From contig CALICC010000242.1 of assembly GCA_938049325.1 (NCBI GenBank), positions 1 to 12,229 on the forward strand: 12,229 nucleotides of DNA. Direction: 5' to 3'. The DNA is from an uncultured Ilumatobacter sp. (lineage in GTDB: Bacteria > Actinomycetota > Acidimicrobiia > Acidimicrobiales > Ilumatobacteraceae). Under the pieces are notes generated by a model that saw only the letters and a program-made list of their open reading frames with translations, was not told the DNA's origin and searched no databases. Below, piece by piece: positions 1 through 10,914 of the stretch (its first letter is position 1; each line of letters starts with the position of its first letter). Made by a program: the position numbers and the translations under genes.

Positions 1-70
1 CGACGGCGGGCGCTTCTAGTCCGATTCTACCGTACGTTTGTTCGCCCTTCGTCGAATCTTCGATCATAAG

Positions 71-98
71 TTGTCTTTTCGGAAACGGGCGCTAGATT
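71..98 (+). promoter_or_regulatory. Putative promoter of the DUF222/HNH gene
   Basis: TTGTCT at 71-76 resembles a -35 box and TAGATT at 93-98 fits the actinobacterial TAnnnT -10 pattern, with a 16-base spacer. The implied start near 105 leaves a leader of about 50 bases that contains a strong Shine-Dalgarno, GGAGGT at 144-149, six bases before the ATG at 156. The rest of 1-155 shows no gene I can support. Confidence 0.4.
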
Positions 99-155
99 GA
101 TCTGACCGACTCCCTCCTCGTTCCGTCTTTCGAGATCACGATTGGAGGTCAACCG

Positions 156-1559
156 ATGCGCACACATGACGATGCCCAGCGGGCGTGGTGCCTCGTGTCG
201 GAAACTGACCCGTCGACCCTCGATGCGGAGGCGATCGGTGCGCTGCTCGCTTCGCTCACCACCATTCGGAGCGCGTGCGACGCCGTCGAGGTTCTTGCGA
301 TCCGTCGCTCTCGTGAGTTGAACGCGGCGGGAGCGTCGGCGCCTCCCGAGAGCGTGCTGACCGCCGAGACCGGGCGTTCCAGCCGCGACGCACGCACCGC
401 TTCCAAGCGCGAACAGGCGTGCGCAGCAATCCCCGCGCTCGAGAATGGCCTGACTGACGGATCGCTGTCGTCGGGGCACCTCGACGCCGCGGCCGCCGTG
501 CATGCACGACTCGACGACACGATCGCCAACGAGTTCGCCGACCATGCGGACGACCTGATCGCCCGCGCCGCACACGTGACGGTCGACGCGTTCGAGCGCG
601 AGTGCAAGGATCTCGCCCGCCACCTCACTGCTGTTGCCGACCGCAACGCCGAAATCGACGAACTCGACCAGCAACGAAAAGCCTCCGAGGTGAAGCGCTG
701 GGTCGATCGCAACACCGGCATGCATAAGACACTCATCAGCCTCGACCCGCTCCGCGACGCCAAGATGTGGAAGGTCATCAACGCACAACTCGGTCGAGAA
801 CGCCAACGGCAACAAGCCAGCAAGCCTCCGGTTCCTTTCGCAGCGCTCCAGGCTGAAGCCGTCGTCAACAGCGTCACCGGGTCACACTCTCCCGAGCCAG
901 ACCCGGCCCGGTCCGGTCGCCCAGGATCCAGCATGTCGCCCGCGATCCCGGAATTGTCGGTGCTGGTGAGCTACGAAACGCTGACCGACGACCTCCGAGG
1001 CGCCGGGTACGTCTGCGAAACAGACGACGGCACGCTCCTGCCGGCCGCACTCGTGCGCCAGATGGCATGCGACGCGCAGATCGTTCCCATGATTCTGGGC
1101 TCACGAGGCGAAGTCCTCGACCAAGGCCGCACCGTCCGCACCGCCACGCCACAGCAGCGCCGAACGCTGGCGGCGATGCACGCCACCTGCGCGTTCCCCG
1201 ACTGCACCGTCGAGTTCTCAGCGTGTCGGATTCACCACGTGATCTGGTGGTGGAAGCACCGCGGCAAAACCGACATCGACAACCTGCTCCCCCTCTGTGA
1301 ACGCCACCATCACCTCGTCCACGACGGCGGATGGGGCCTCGTGCTGAACTCAGAACGGATTGCGACCTGGACGCGCCCCGATGGCGAGCTCCATCACTGC
1401 GGAAACACCATCAATCGCGGGAACGCCACCAACCGCGGGAGCACCAGCAACCGCGGATGCAGTCCGCCAGGCTCGACCGGGCCGACCGGGCCGACCGGGC
1501 CGACCGGGCCCACCGGGCCGACCGATCACCGACCTCAAGATGTGCCTCCTCGGAGGTGA
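156..1559 (+). CDS. DUF222 / HNH endonuclease domain protein (13E12-type)
   Basis: This 467-residue protein has the two-part layout of the actinobacterial DUF222 (13E12 repeat) family. A helical, Ala/Arg/Glu-rich N-terminal region spans roughly residues 20-330, and an HNH nuclease motif spans about 345-392. In the motif, C345 and C350 (CAFPDC) and C381 are probable zinc-binding cysteines, H360/H361 sit in the IHH catalytic position, and N376 with H384-H386 and H389 complete the ERHHHLVHDGGW signature typical of the family. The ATG at 156 is chosen because GGAGGT lies six bases upstream. The family is predicted to cut or nick DNA, but substrates and roles are mostly unknown; many members are repeated within one genome. 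The unusual part is the tail after residue 415, which carries three NxxNRG repeats and then five Gly-Pro-Thr triplets. The gene converges on gmk, leaving 160 bases between them. Family assignment is firm; function is not known. Confidence 0.88.
   Translation: MRTHDDAQRAWCLVSETDPSTLDAEAIGALLASLTTIRSACDAVEVLAIRRSRELNAAGASAPPESVLTAETGRSSRDARTASKREQACAAIPALENGLTDGSLSSGHLDAAAAVHARLDDTIANEFADHADDLIARAAHVTVDAFERECKDLARHLTAVADRNAEIDELDQQRKASEVKRWVDRNTGMHKTLISLDPLRDAKMWKVINAQLGRERQRQQASKPPVPFAALQAEAVVNSVTGSHSPEPDPARSGRPGSSMSPAIPELSVLVSYETLTDDLRGAGYVCETDDGTLLPAALVRQMACDAQIVPMILGSRGEVLDQGRTVRTATPQQRRTLAAMHATCAFPDCTVEFSACRIHHVIWWWKHRGKTDIDNLLPLCERHHHLVHDGGWGLVLNSERIATWTRPDGELHHCGNTINRGNATNRGSTSNRGCSPPGSTGPTGPTGPTGPTGPTDHRPQDVPPRR
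1404..1457 (+). repeat. 18-base in-frame repeat x3 (NxxNRG)
   Basis: Three consecutive 18-base units encode NTINRG, NATNRG and STSNRG in the HNH protein tail. All three keep the Asn-Arg-Gly end and differ mainly in the first half. The number of units is likely to vary by slippage between strains (inference). Confidence 0.85.
1476..1520 (+). repeat. 9-base tandem repeat x5 (collagen-like Gly-Pro-Thr)
   Basis: Five nearly identical 9-base units (ACCGGGCCG, the fourth ending CCC) encode five Gly-Pro-Thr triplets close to the C terminus of the HNH protein. The pattern is collagen-like Gly-X-Y, but five triplets is too short for a stable triple helix by itself. A flexible, length-variable linker is more likely. 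Confidence 0.9.
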
Positions 1560-1719
1560 GCAGCGTTCCGCCGAGTGTCGGTCAGCACGTGGGACCGCGG
1601 GAGAACCGAGTGCGGGACCGCTGGTGGGACCGAGTGTCCGAACGCGTGGCGCCACCGTGATCGAACATGGCGATAACTTCGAGGAGGCTCGTGGTGCAGT
1701 GTCGATCGACCGCCGAACG

Positions 1720-2256
1720 TCAGGCGGCGCGAGCTGCTCGAACGATCTCGAGCATTTCTTCGATGGTCGTTTCGAGGTCATCGTTCACCACGACATGATC
1801 GGCGAGCTCACGGCCGATCGGTTCTTCTTCTTCAGCCTTCTTCAGTCGCGCGAGCACCTTGTGGTCGACGTCACCGCGGCCGCGCAACCGACGCTCTTGC
1901 TCTGCGCGCGATGGCGGCAGGACGAAGATGAGCAACGCGTCCGGGCTCATTCGTTTCACCTGCTGCGCTCCGTCGACCTCGATTTCGAGGACGAGGTCAC
2001 GATCATCGCCGGGGTCCGGTGTCGGCGTTCCGTAGTAGTTGCCGAGAAACTCGGTCCACTCGAGGAACCCGCCAGCGGCGATCCGTTGCTCGAACGACTC
2101 CGAATCGGTGAACACATAGGCGTCGTCAGCCTCGGACGGGCGCTGCTCGCGAGTGGTCCATGAACGACTCAACCACAGCGCATCATCGCGCTGCACGAGG
2201 GCATCGACAATCGTGCCCTTGCCGACCCCGCCGGGTCCGGAAACGACGATGATCAT
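1720..2256 (-). CDS. gmk: Guanylate kinase
   Basis: Gmk phosphorylates GMP to GDP with ATP in the cytosol. The 178-residue product carries the P-loop GPGGVGKG at residues 7-14 (family usual GPSGxGKG, here Gly for Ser). It also has the GMP-binding TTR-x-RP-x-E segment at 34-42, Y47/F49, the FLEWTEFLGNYYGTP block at 64-78, and the LEIEVDGAQQVK block at 90-101. The ATG at 2256 is preferred because the P-loop strand starts directly after it, as in the family. A longer reading back to 2337 would overlap the end of mihF with unrelated sequence. No strong Shine-Dalgarno is seen before 2256, and 40 bases separate it from mihF. The protein is short for the family (about 190-210). It is the last gene of the pyr operon here. 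The usual actinobacterial successor, rpoZ, is missing and a convergent HNH gene lies there instead. No convincing terminator is visible in 1560-1719. Confidence 0.94.
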   Translation of the reverse strand: MIIVVSGPGGVGKGTIVDALVQRDDALWLSRSWTTREQRPSEADDAYVFTDSESFEQRIAAGGFLEWTEFLGNYYGTPTPDPGDDRDLVLEIEVDGAQQVKRMSPDALLIFVLPPSRAEQERRLRGRGDVDHKVLARLKKAEEEEPIGRELADHVVVNDDLETTIEEMLEIVRAARAA

Positions 2257-2296
2257 GCGATCAGAGCGGATCGCGGCGCTTGAGATCCCGCGGCGT

Positions 2297-2605
2297 TCAA
2301 TGCAGTTCGTCCAACAGCGCTTTGCGCTGCTGGGCACCCAGACCCTGAACGCGCCGATTGTCGGCGATGCCGATCTCTTCCATCAGGCGACGAGCCTTGA
2401 CCTTCCCCACGCCGGGGAGTGATTCGAGCATCGACACAACTTTCAACTTGCCGACGTTCTGATCGTCGGAGTCGAGTGCCTCTTTGAGGGTCATCGACCC
2501 CATCTTCAGACGAGCCTTGATCTCGGCGCGAGCTGTGCGAGCTTCGGCCGCTTTTTGGAGCGCAGCCGCCCGCTGCTCGGGAGTCAACTGTGGTGGGGTT
2601 GCCAT
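2297..2605 (-). CDS. mihF: Integration host factor, actinobacterial type (MihF)
   Basis: This 102-residue basic protein matches the actinobacterial integration host factor family, a nucleoid-associated DNA-binding protein first known from mycobacteriophage L5 integration and unrelated to the HU-like IHF of enterobacteria. An N-terminal charged helix (about residues 8-35, Ala/Arg/Lys/Glu-rich) precedes a conserved segment SMTLKEAL (37-44). A helix-hairpin-helix-like DNA-binding block follows, LESLPGVGKVKARRLMEEIGI (60-80), and the protein ends in a helix rich in Gln, Arg and Leu. The ATG at 2605 lies four bases after the pyrD stop. No clear Shine-Dalgarno precedes it, so coupling to pyrD translation is likely. 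Placement just before gmk is the typical actinobacterial arrangement and supports the call. Confidence 0.93.
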   Translation of the reverse strand: MATPPQLTPEQRAAALQKAAEARTARAEIKARLKMGSMTLKEALDSDDQNVGKLKVVSMLESLPGVGKVKARRLMEEIGIADNRRVQGLGAQQRKALLDELH

Positions 2606-2609
2606 CTAT

Positions 2610-3509
2610 TCACGGTAGCGCAGCGGCATCGGTGGTGTGTGCGATTCCCTTCGCTTCCATCCACTGGAGCAACTCCTGCTGCACCTTCATCGGCGCTGAC
2701 GGATCAACGAACGAGGCAGTGCCGACCTGCACTGCTGTTGCGCCGGCGAGCAGCATTTCGGCGGCTTCCCACCCCGACGACACTCCCCCGACACCGATGA
2801 TCGGCAGGTCGGGCAGCGCGGCATGAACGTCGTGGACGGCTCGGACGGCCACGGGATGGATCGCTCGCCCTGACAGCCCTCCCCCGCCTGCGCCCAGAAC
2901 CGGTCGCAACGTGGCCGGGTCGTATCCAAGACCGAGGAGCGTGTTGATGCACGTGACCGCCTCGGCCCCGGCCTCGTGCACCGCACCCGCCACATCGATG
3001 ATTCGATCGGTGTTCGCGCTCAGCTTCGCCCATCGAGGACGCTCGCACGCTGCCGTCGACGCCATGACCTCGGCCGACAGCTCAACATCGTGCGCGAAGA
3101 TTGACCCGCGCCCCTCGAGGTTCGGACACGACAGGTTGACCTCGACGGCCACGACCTGCTCCGGCGCCGCCGCCAATTGCTCGGCGGCACGCCGATAGTC
3201 GTCGAGCGAACGTCCCCAGATGCTGGCCACCACGGTGGCGCCCGTTGCCAGCAGGTCCGGTAAGACCTTGGCCAACCAGTACTCGATGCCCGGCCCCTGG
3301 AGTCCGACCGCGTTCATCATCCCCTGCGCGGTGGGATGAACGCGTGGTGCCGGATTTCCCGCCCACTCGTACGGCGCGAGCGACTTGGTGACCACGGCGC
3401 CAAGGTGCGAGAGGTCCATGTACGACGCGAACTCGGCGCCGTAACCGGCCGTTCCCGAGGCGGTCATGACTGGCCCCGACAAGGTCACCGAGCCGACCGT
3501 CACCTCCAT
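2610..3509 (-). CDS. pyrD: Dihydroorotate dehydrogenase, class 1 (1B-like)
   Basis: PyrD oxidises dihydroorotate to orotate, using FMN, in pyrimidine synthesis. From the ATG at 3509 it is 299 residues, normal for cytosolic class 1. Key blocks are MTASGTAGYG (15-24), K42 in TKS, MNAVGL (65-70), the NLSCPN motif (125-130) with the active-site base C128 that marks class 1, and K162. The rest are INTLLG (188-193), GGGLSGRAIHPVA (209-221) and IIGVGG (237-242), followed by LAGATAVQVGTASFVDP (254-270). The overall pattern is closest to class 1B, which normally works with the FeS/FAD partner PyrK. No pyrK is present; its common place between carB and pyrD is only 13 bases here. A GTG at 3521 in the same frame is a real alternative start, since GGAG lies nine bases upstream of it; it would add four residues. 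The extension back to 3587 would run through the end of carB and is not supported. Confidence 0.93.
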   Translation of the reverse strand: MEVTVGSVTLSGPVMTASGTAGYGAEFASYMDLSHLGAVVTKSLAPYEWAGNPAPRVHPTAQGMMNAVGLQGPGIEYWLAKVLPDLLATGATVVASIWGRSLDDYRRAAEQLAAAPEQVVAVEVNLSCPNLEGRGSIFAHDVELSAEVMASTAACERPRWAKLSANTDRIIDVAGAVHEAGAEAVTCINTLLGLGYDPATLRPVLGAGGGGLSGRAIHPVAVRAVHDVHAALPDLPIIGVGGVSSGWEAAEMLLAGATAVQVGTASFVDPSAPMKVQQELLQWMEAKGIAHTTDAAALP

Positions 3510-3522
3510 GGCACAACCCACA

Positions 3523-6899
<3,377 letters not shown>

Positions 6900-6900
<1 letters not shown>

Positions 6901-8021
6901 CAGTGGGCCGCCTCTCCCTCGTGGTTCGCTTCGTCGTCGATCGCGCCACCGTCCATCAGCTGCGCGACTTGCTCGAACAGGTAATTGGCGTCGTGCGGTC
7001 CGGGGTTCGCTTCCGGGTGATGCTGCACACTGAAGGCGCGTTCGCTGTCGACCTTGATGCCTTCGCAGACATCGTCGTTCAAGTTGACGTGGGTCATCTC
7101 GGCGTTGCTCGGCAGCGTGCTCGCGTCGACCGCGAAGTTGTGGTTCTGGCTGGTGATCTCGACGCGACGGCTTGCGAGGTTCATCACCGGGTGGTTGCCG
7201 CCGTGGTGCCCGAACGGCAACTTGACGGTGTCGGCACCGATTGCACGCCCGAGCAGTTGGTGACCGAGGCAGATGCCGAAGACAGGGACCTCACCGAGGA
7301 TGCCCTGGATCGCTTCAACCGCGTATGGCGACATCTCGGGGTCGCCGGGGCCGTTCGAGAGGAACACGCCGTCAGGCTCCATTGCGAGGATGTCGGCCGC
7401 CGAGGTCTGCGCGGGCACCACGTCGACATGCCCGTAGCGAGCCAGGCTCAGCGCGATGTTGCGCTTCATGCCGAAGTCGACAGCCACGATGCGCCGACGG
7501 CTCTCTGAGTCTGTCGCCGCGACCGAGTAGCCCACCGGCGTGGTGACCGTTCGTACGAGGTCGACGCCGTCGGTGCCGGGCTCGGCTTGCGCGGCGGCAA
7601 GCAAGTCACTTTCCGGGGCAGATCCGAACGCTCCTGGGATGGCACCGTGGTCGCGGATCAGACGGGTGAGTCGGCGCGTGTCGATGCCGGCAATGCCGGG
7701 CACTCCCTGCTGGAACAGCATCGAACCGAGGTCGGACTGCGCACGATGGTTGCTGTGGCGGCGAGCGAGGTCACGCACCACGATGCCCCGGCAGAACGTT
7801 CCGACCGACTCGAAGTCGGTGGCGTTGATGCCGTAGTTACCGATGTGCGGGTACGTGAAGGTGATGATCTGACCGGCATAACTCGGGTCGGTGATCACTT
7901 CCTGGTAGCCCGAGAGCACGGTGTTGAACACCACTTCGCCGGTGGCGATCGGAACGTGCGCTCCGATGAGGTCGCCTTCGAACACCGAGCCGTCCGCAAG
8001 GACGAGTTGCCCTTCTTTCAT
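6900..8021 (-). CDS. carA: Carbamoyl phosphate synthase, small (glutaminase) subunit
   Basis: CarA hydrolyses glutamine and channels ammonia to CarB. The 373-residue protein has the CarA-specific N-terminal domain (GEVVFNTVLSGYQEVITDPSYAGQ, about 28-51; FTYPHIGNYG, 55-64; GIDTRRLTR, 112-120). A class I glutamine amidotransferase domain follows from about 178. The catalytic triad is visible as C251 in GICLGHQLLG, and H335 and E337 in QHHPEANPGPHD. The ATG at 8021 is chosen over one at 8054 because AGAAGGAG at 8029-8036 stands seven bases upstream, one of the best ribosome sites in the window. The longer version would also add an atypical basic leader. The gap of 52 bases from pyrC is the second-widest in the operon apart from the leader. 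It holds a small hairpin (TGCAT/ATGCA at 8040-8044 and 8049-8053) directly upstream of the Shine-Dalgarno. Length and motifs are normal for the family. Confidence 0.96.
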
Positions 8022-8028
8022 CACTTGA

Positions 8029-8036
8029 CTCCTTCT
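8029..8036 (-). promoter_or_regulatory. Strong Shine-Dalgarno that fixes the carA start
   Basis: On the minus strand AGAAGGAG lies seven bases before the ATG at 8021. It is much stronger than the sites of the neighbouring coupled genes, and suggests that carA is loaded independently of pyrC termination. Confidence 0.8.
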
Positions 8037-8073
8037 CGCTGCATGACCATGCATAATACTGGATGTTCATTCA

Positions 8074-9366
8074 TCATCGCGTCGCACTTCCGTCTCGCAC
8101 CGTCAAGATTCCGTTCAGGACGGTGTGTTTCACCTTGCCGATCAAGGGCACGCCGACGAACGGCGTGTTGCGGCTCTTGCTCGCCAGGTGGGCCGGTACG
8201 ACTTCCCATTCCTCAGCTGCGTCGAACACGGTCAGGTTCGCCGGCTCGCCGGGCACGACGTCGCGCCCATGAACTGAACCGAGTCCGGCGATCGCCGCCG
8301 GTTTCCACGAGAGGCACGCCACGATGTCGGCCAACTCCATGTCGCCGAGGTGCGCAATCGCCACACCGAGTGCTGTCTCCAGGCCGAGCATTCCGGGCGG
8401 AGCGAGATCGAGCGGCTGCTCTTTGGTCTCGCTGACGTGCGGCGCATGGTCGGTGGCGATCGCGTCGATGGTGCCGTCACGAAGACCGTCGCGAACGCTG
8501 GTCACGTCGTCCATCGTGCGCAGCGGCGGGTTGACCTTGTAGAGCGCGCTGTACGACGCGAGGAGTTCGTCGGTCAGGCTGATGTGGTGAGGCGTTGCCT
8601 CGGCCGTGATGGGCAGGCCGTCGGCCTTCGCCGCACGTACAAGCGCAACGCTCTTCTGCGTCGACAGGTGCAAGAAGTGAGCCGGCGCACCGGTGAGGCG
8701 CACCAGTTCGATATCACGATGGACCATCAGCTCTTCGGCGAGCGACGGCCATCCGGGAAGCCCGAGGCGACTGCAGCAGTCGCCCTCGTGCATCACCGCG
8801 CCCCCGGTCAGTCGCTCGACTTCGCAGTGCTGCGCCATCGTGACATCAAGGCCCTTCGCGTACTCGAATGCTCGCCGCATGAGAAGTGGGTCCTGCACGC
8901 CGTTGCCGTCGTCGGTGAAGAGTCGCACGCCAGCATCGGCGAGTTCGGCGAACGGGGTGAGCTGCTCGCCCGCTCGCCCCACCGTGATCGATGCCGAAGG
9001 ATGCACGTCGCACAGTCCGGCGATCTGTCCTTGTCGACGCACGAAGTCGACGACGCTGACGCAGTCTTGCGTCGGGTCGGTGTTGGGCATCGCGACCACC
9101 GCGGTGTACCCGCCGAGCGCTGCTGCGCGCGAGCCGGTTTCGATCGTCTCGGCTTCTTCCTTGCCGGGCTCGCGCAAGTGTGAGTGCAGGTCGACGAAGC
9201 CAGGGCTCACCGTGAGCCCAGCAGCGTCGATCGTGATGTCAGGGTCACCGTCGAGTGCGTCGACGATCACGCCGTTCGAGATGTGGACGTCAGCCTGCCG
9301 AGTACCGCTCGAGTCGACGACGGTGCCGCCTGCGATCAGGATGTTGTTGCTCTCAGAAGTGGTCAC
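8074..9366 (-). CDS. pyrC: Dihydroorotase
   Basis: PyrC cyclises carbamoyl aspartate to dihydroorotate. The 430-residue length and motifs fit the long bacterial class I (Bacillus/actinobacterial) type, not the short E. coli type. The metal-binding H61-x-H63 occurs in DLHSHLREPGKEE; the family more often has DxHVHLR or DMHVHLR, so Ser at position 62 is a minor variant. Also seen are MPNTDP (93-98), the metal-site Asp within FTDDG (150-154), H180 in QHCE, H233 in HLST, and D306 and H310 in ATDHAPH. The C-terminal beta domain includes LVPGEPANL-like sequence VVPGEPANLTVFD (370-382). The start is GTG at 9366, giving a four-base GTGA overlap with the pyrB stop; GGAG lies five bases upstream inside pyrB, and no alternative start precedes the first beta strand (NILIAGGTVVD). 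The gene ends with two tandem TGA codons followed directly by an ATG that opens no supported gene. Confidence 0.96.
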   Translation of the reverse strand: MTTSESNNILIAGGTVVDSSGTRQADVHISNGVIVDALDGDPDITIDAAGLTVSPGFVDLHSHLREPGKEEAETIETGSRAAALGGYTAVVAMPNTDPTQDCVSVVDFVRRQGQIAGLCDVHPSASITVGRAGEQLTPFAELADAGVRLFTDDGNGVQDPLLMRRAFEYAKGLDVTMAQHCEVERLTGGAVMHEGDCCSRLGLPGWPSLAEELMVHRDIELVRLTGAPAHFLHLSTQKSVALVRAAKADGLPITAEATPHHISLTDELLASYSALYKVNPPLRTMDDVTSVRDGLRDGTIDAIATDHAPHVSETKEQPLDLAPPGMLGLETALGVAIAHLGDMELADIVACLSWKPAAIAGLGSVHGRDVVPGEPANLTVFDAAEEWEVVPAHLASKSRNTPFVGVPLIGKVKHTVLNGILTVRDGSATR

Positions 9367-10349
9367 GGCTGCTCCGTTCGTGCGGCGGCGACCGCCTCGG
9401 TGATTTCGATGTCGGACGTCGGGTCCGGGTTCGCCGACAGCAGGTCGTACAGCACCGCCATACGCACCGAGATGCCGTTGGTGACCTGTTGATTGATCAC
9501 CGCACCCGGCAACTCGCTGAGATCGACCGCGATCTCGACGCCACGGTTGACCGGGCCGGGATGCATCACCAACGTGTGCGGTGCAAGCCGAGCCGCGCGA
9601 GCCGGGGTGAGCCCGAAGCGGTTGGTGTACTCACGCAGGTTGGGCACGAGCGCCTCGGTCATGCGTTCGTTCTGCATACGCAACATGTAGAGGATGTCGA
9701 CGCCTTCACCGTCGGTACCGATCACGTCGTCGAGCCGGTCGGTCACCGCTTCATCGACGACGGGCGGCATCAATGTGGTCGGCGCCACCCACGTGACGTG
9801 TGCACCCATGGCCTTGAACGCAGCAGTGGTGGACCGGGCAACTCGACTGTGCTTGATGTCGCCGACGATCGCGACGCGCAGCCCGTCGAACCCCTCGGGC
9901 CGATTCAGCGCCGTGCGGACCGTGTACATGTCGAGCAACGCCTGCGTGGGGTGAGCGTGCCAGCCATCACCGGCGTTGACGACGCTCGCTTTCGTCCAGC
10001 CGTCGACAAGCCACGGCGCCCCGGTCGAGCTGTGCCGGATGACGAACGCATCGACGCCCATCGCCGCGATGGTCTCGATCGTGTCGCGGAGGCTCTCACC
10101 TTTACTCAGGCTCGACTGCGATACAGCGAAGGTCATGGTGTCTGCCGACAACCGCTTGGCTGCGGTTTCAAAGCTCAGGCGGGTCCGCGTCGAGTCTTCG
10201 AAGAACACGCTGCACACCGTCTTGCCGCGCAATGCGGGAACCTTCGGGTTGGGCCGACGGCTGACCTCGGCCATGGTGTCGGCCAAGTCGAGGATGCGTT
10301 GTACGCCGTCAGACCCGAGCTCCGAGATCGACAGCAACGAGCGCTTCAT
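9363..10349 (-). CDS. pyrB: Aspartate carbamoyltransferase, catalytic subunit
   Basis: PyrB transfers the carbamoyl group to aspartate, the first committed pyrimidine step. The 328-residue chain has the carbamoyl-phosphate loop FFEDSTRTRLSFE (49-61) and SKGES (82-86, K83 reaching the neighbouring subunit's site). It also has HPTQALLD (133-140), GDIKHSRVARS (163-173), R224 and Q226 in YMLRMQNER, and HPGPVNRGVEI (263-273). This identifies an aspartate rather than ornithine transferase. No pyrI regulatory chain is present, as expected for this trimeric Bacillus/actinobacterial type; control is assigned to PyrR. The ATG at 10349 overlaps the pyrR stop by four bases (ATGA) and has no strong Shine-Dalgarno, so reinitiation after pyrR is likely. 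Any translational repression of pyrR should therefore spread to pyrB. Confidence 0.97.
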   Translation of the reverse strand: MKRSLLSISELGSDGVQRILDLADTMAEVSRRPNPKVPALRGKTVCSVFFEDSTRTRLSFETAAKRLSADTMTFAVSQSSLSKGESLRDTIETIAAMGVDAFVIRHSSTGAPWLVDGWTKASVVNAGDGWHAHPTQALLDMYTVRTALNRPEGFDGLRVAIVGDIKHSRVARSTTAAFKAMGAHVTWVAPTTLMPPVVDEAVTDRLDDVIGTDGEGVDILYMLRMQNERMTEALVPNLREYTNRFGLTPARAARLAPHTLVMHPGPVNRGVEIAVDLSELPGAVINQQVTNGISVRMAVLYDLLSANPDPTSDIEITEAVAAARTEQP

Positions 10350-10873
10350 GCAATCACCACACCGTCGACGGTGACCGATACCGATTCATCGGTGCTCGTC
10401 GGCAAGTTCTTGCCAACGTAGTCAGGTCGGATCGGCAGCTCCCGATGTCCTCGATCGACGAGTACGGCGAGTTGAACCGCACGCGGCCGCCCGTAGTCGC
10501 CGAGCGCATCGAGAGCGGCACGCACGGTCCGGCCCGTGTAGAGCACATCGTCGACCAGGACGATGACCGCGTCGTCGATCTCGAAGGTGACGTTGCTGAC
10601 CGAACCGGGACTGACCGGGCGCAGCCCGATGTCATCGCGGTAGAGCGAAGCATCGATCGAGCCCACGGGGATGTCATCGACGACGTCGGCGTCGATGCGG
10701 TTGATCTCGGCGCCGAGCGCCTCGGCGAGCCAGACGCCTCCGGTTTGGATCCCGACGAGCACCACGCCGTCGAGGCCCTGGTTCCGTTCGATGATCTCGT
10801 GTGCCATCCGAGTCGTGGCTCGGCGCACGTCTTCAGGGCCCAGGACAGCCTTGGGTGCCCGGTCTTGCGACAT
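10346..10873 (-). CDS. pyrR: Pyrimidine operon regulator PyrR (uracil phosphoribosyltransferase fold)
   Basis: PyrR is an RNA-binding regulator of pyr genes with a type I phosphoribosyltransferase fold, and it often keeps uracil phosphoribosyltransferase activity. The 175-residue protein shows GIQTGGVWLA (41-50), the family-typical DISLYRDD-like segment (SIDASLYRDDIG, 72-83), the PRPP loop VIVLVDDVLYTGRTVRAALDAL (103-124), LVDRGHRELPIRPDYVGKNLPTS (138-160) and a closing strand. The ATG at 10873 is preceded by AAAGGA at 10878-10883 with four bases between. It is the first gene of the operon, and its leader carries a full PyrR-binding hairpin, so it very likely controls its own operon. UMP/UTP as co-repressor is known for the family and assumed here. 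Confidence 0.96.
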   Translation of the reverse strand: MSQDRAPKAVLGPEDVRRATTRMAHEIIERNQGLDGVVLVGIQTGGVWLAEALGAEINRIDADVVDDIPVGSIDASLYRDDIGLRPVSPGSVSNVTFEIDDAVIVLVDDVLYTGRTVRAALDALGDYGRPRAVQLAVLVDRGHRELPIRPDYVGKNLPTSTDESVSVTVDGVVIA

Positions 10874-10883
10874 CTTTTCCTTT

Positions 10884-10914
10884 CCGTATGAGCCTCTCGG
10901 GACTCACTTCACGG
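10884..10914 (-). promoter_or_regulatory. PyrR-binding hairpin in the pyr operon leader
   Basis: On the minus strand 10904-10891 reads AGTCCCGAGAGGCT, a 14 of 14 match to the Bacillus PyrR-recognition consensus ARUCCNGNGAGGYU. The folding also fits. The lower stem is CCGU (10914-10911) with ACGG (10887-10884), and a purine bulge GAAG (10910-10907) faces a single U. The upper stem is UGAGUC (10906-10901) with GGCUCA (10894-10889, one G-U pair), closed by the hexaloop CCGAGA (10900-10895). The lower stem's 3' strand ends one base before the pyrR Shine-Dalgarno AAAGGA. No terminator stem or U-run lies between hairpin and gene, which points to translational repression as reported for mycobacterial PyrR rather than the attenuation known in Bacillus. 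Confidence 0.92.

Noticed and set aside
1..19. Possible 3' end of an upstream plus-strand gene ending in TAG at 17-19
   Set aside because: Only five codons are visible and nothing identifies a gene.
52..63. TCGAATCTTCGA near the HNH promoter as a LexA (SOS) box
   Set aside because: The arms TCGAA/TTCGA are separated by only two bases, whereas the actinobacterial LexA box needs the longer TCGAAC-N4-GTTCGA spacing. It is kept only as a short palindrome.
27..934. Two ~260-codon minus-strand frames over the first kilobase
   Set aside because: They are complementary to the DUF222/HNH gene, which has a promoter, a Shine-Dalgarno and a recognisable family. The antisense products are low-complexity.
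1404..1520. Repeat cluster as CRISPR or minisatellite of a mobile element
   Set aside because: Units are 18 and 9 bases, contiguous, in frame and coding; there are no spacers and no element ends.
1646..1655. GTGGCGCCAC palindrome as a terminator between HNH and gmk
   Set aside because: It has no loop bases and no U-run on either strand, so it cannot form a normal terminator hairpin.
2257..2337. Longer gmk start at 2337
   Set aside because: It would overlap the conserved end of mihF and add 27 residues unlike any Gmk N terminus. The P-loop strand starts properly at the ATG at 2256.
8022..8054. Longer carA start at 8054
   Set aside because: The ATG at 8021 has AGAAGGAG at ideal spacing, and that Shine-Dalgarno would lie inside the coding region of the longer form.
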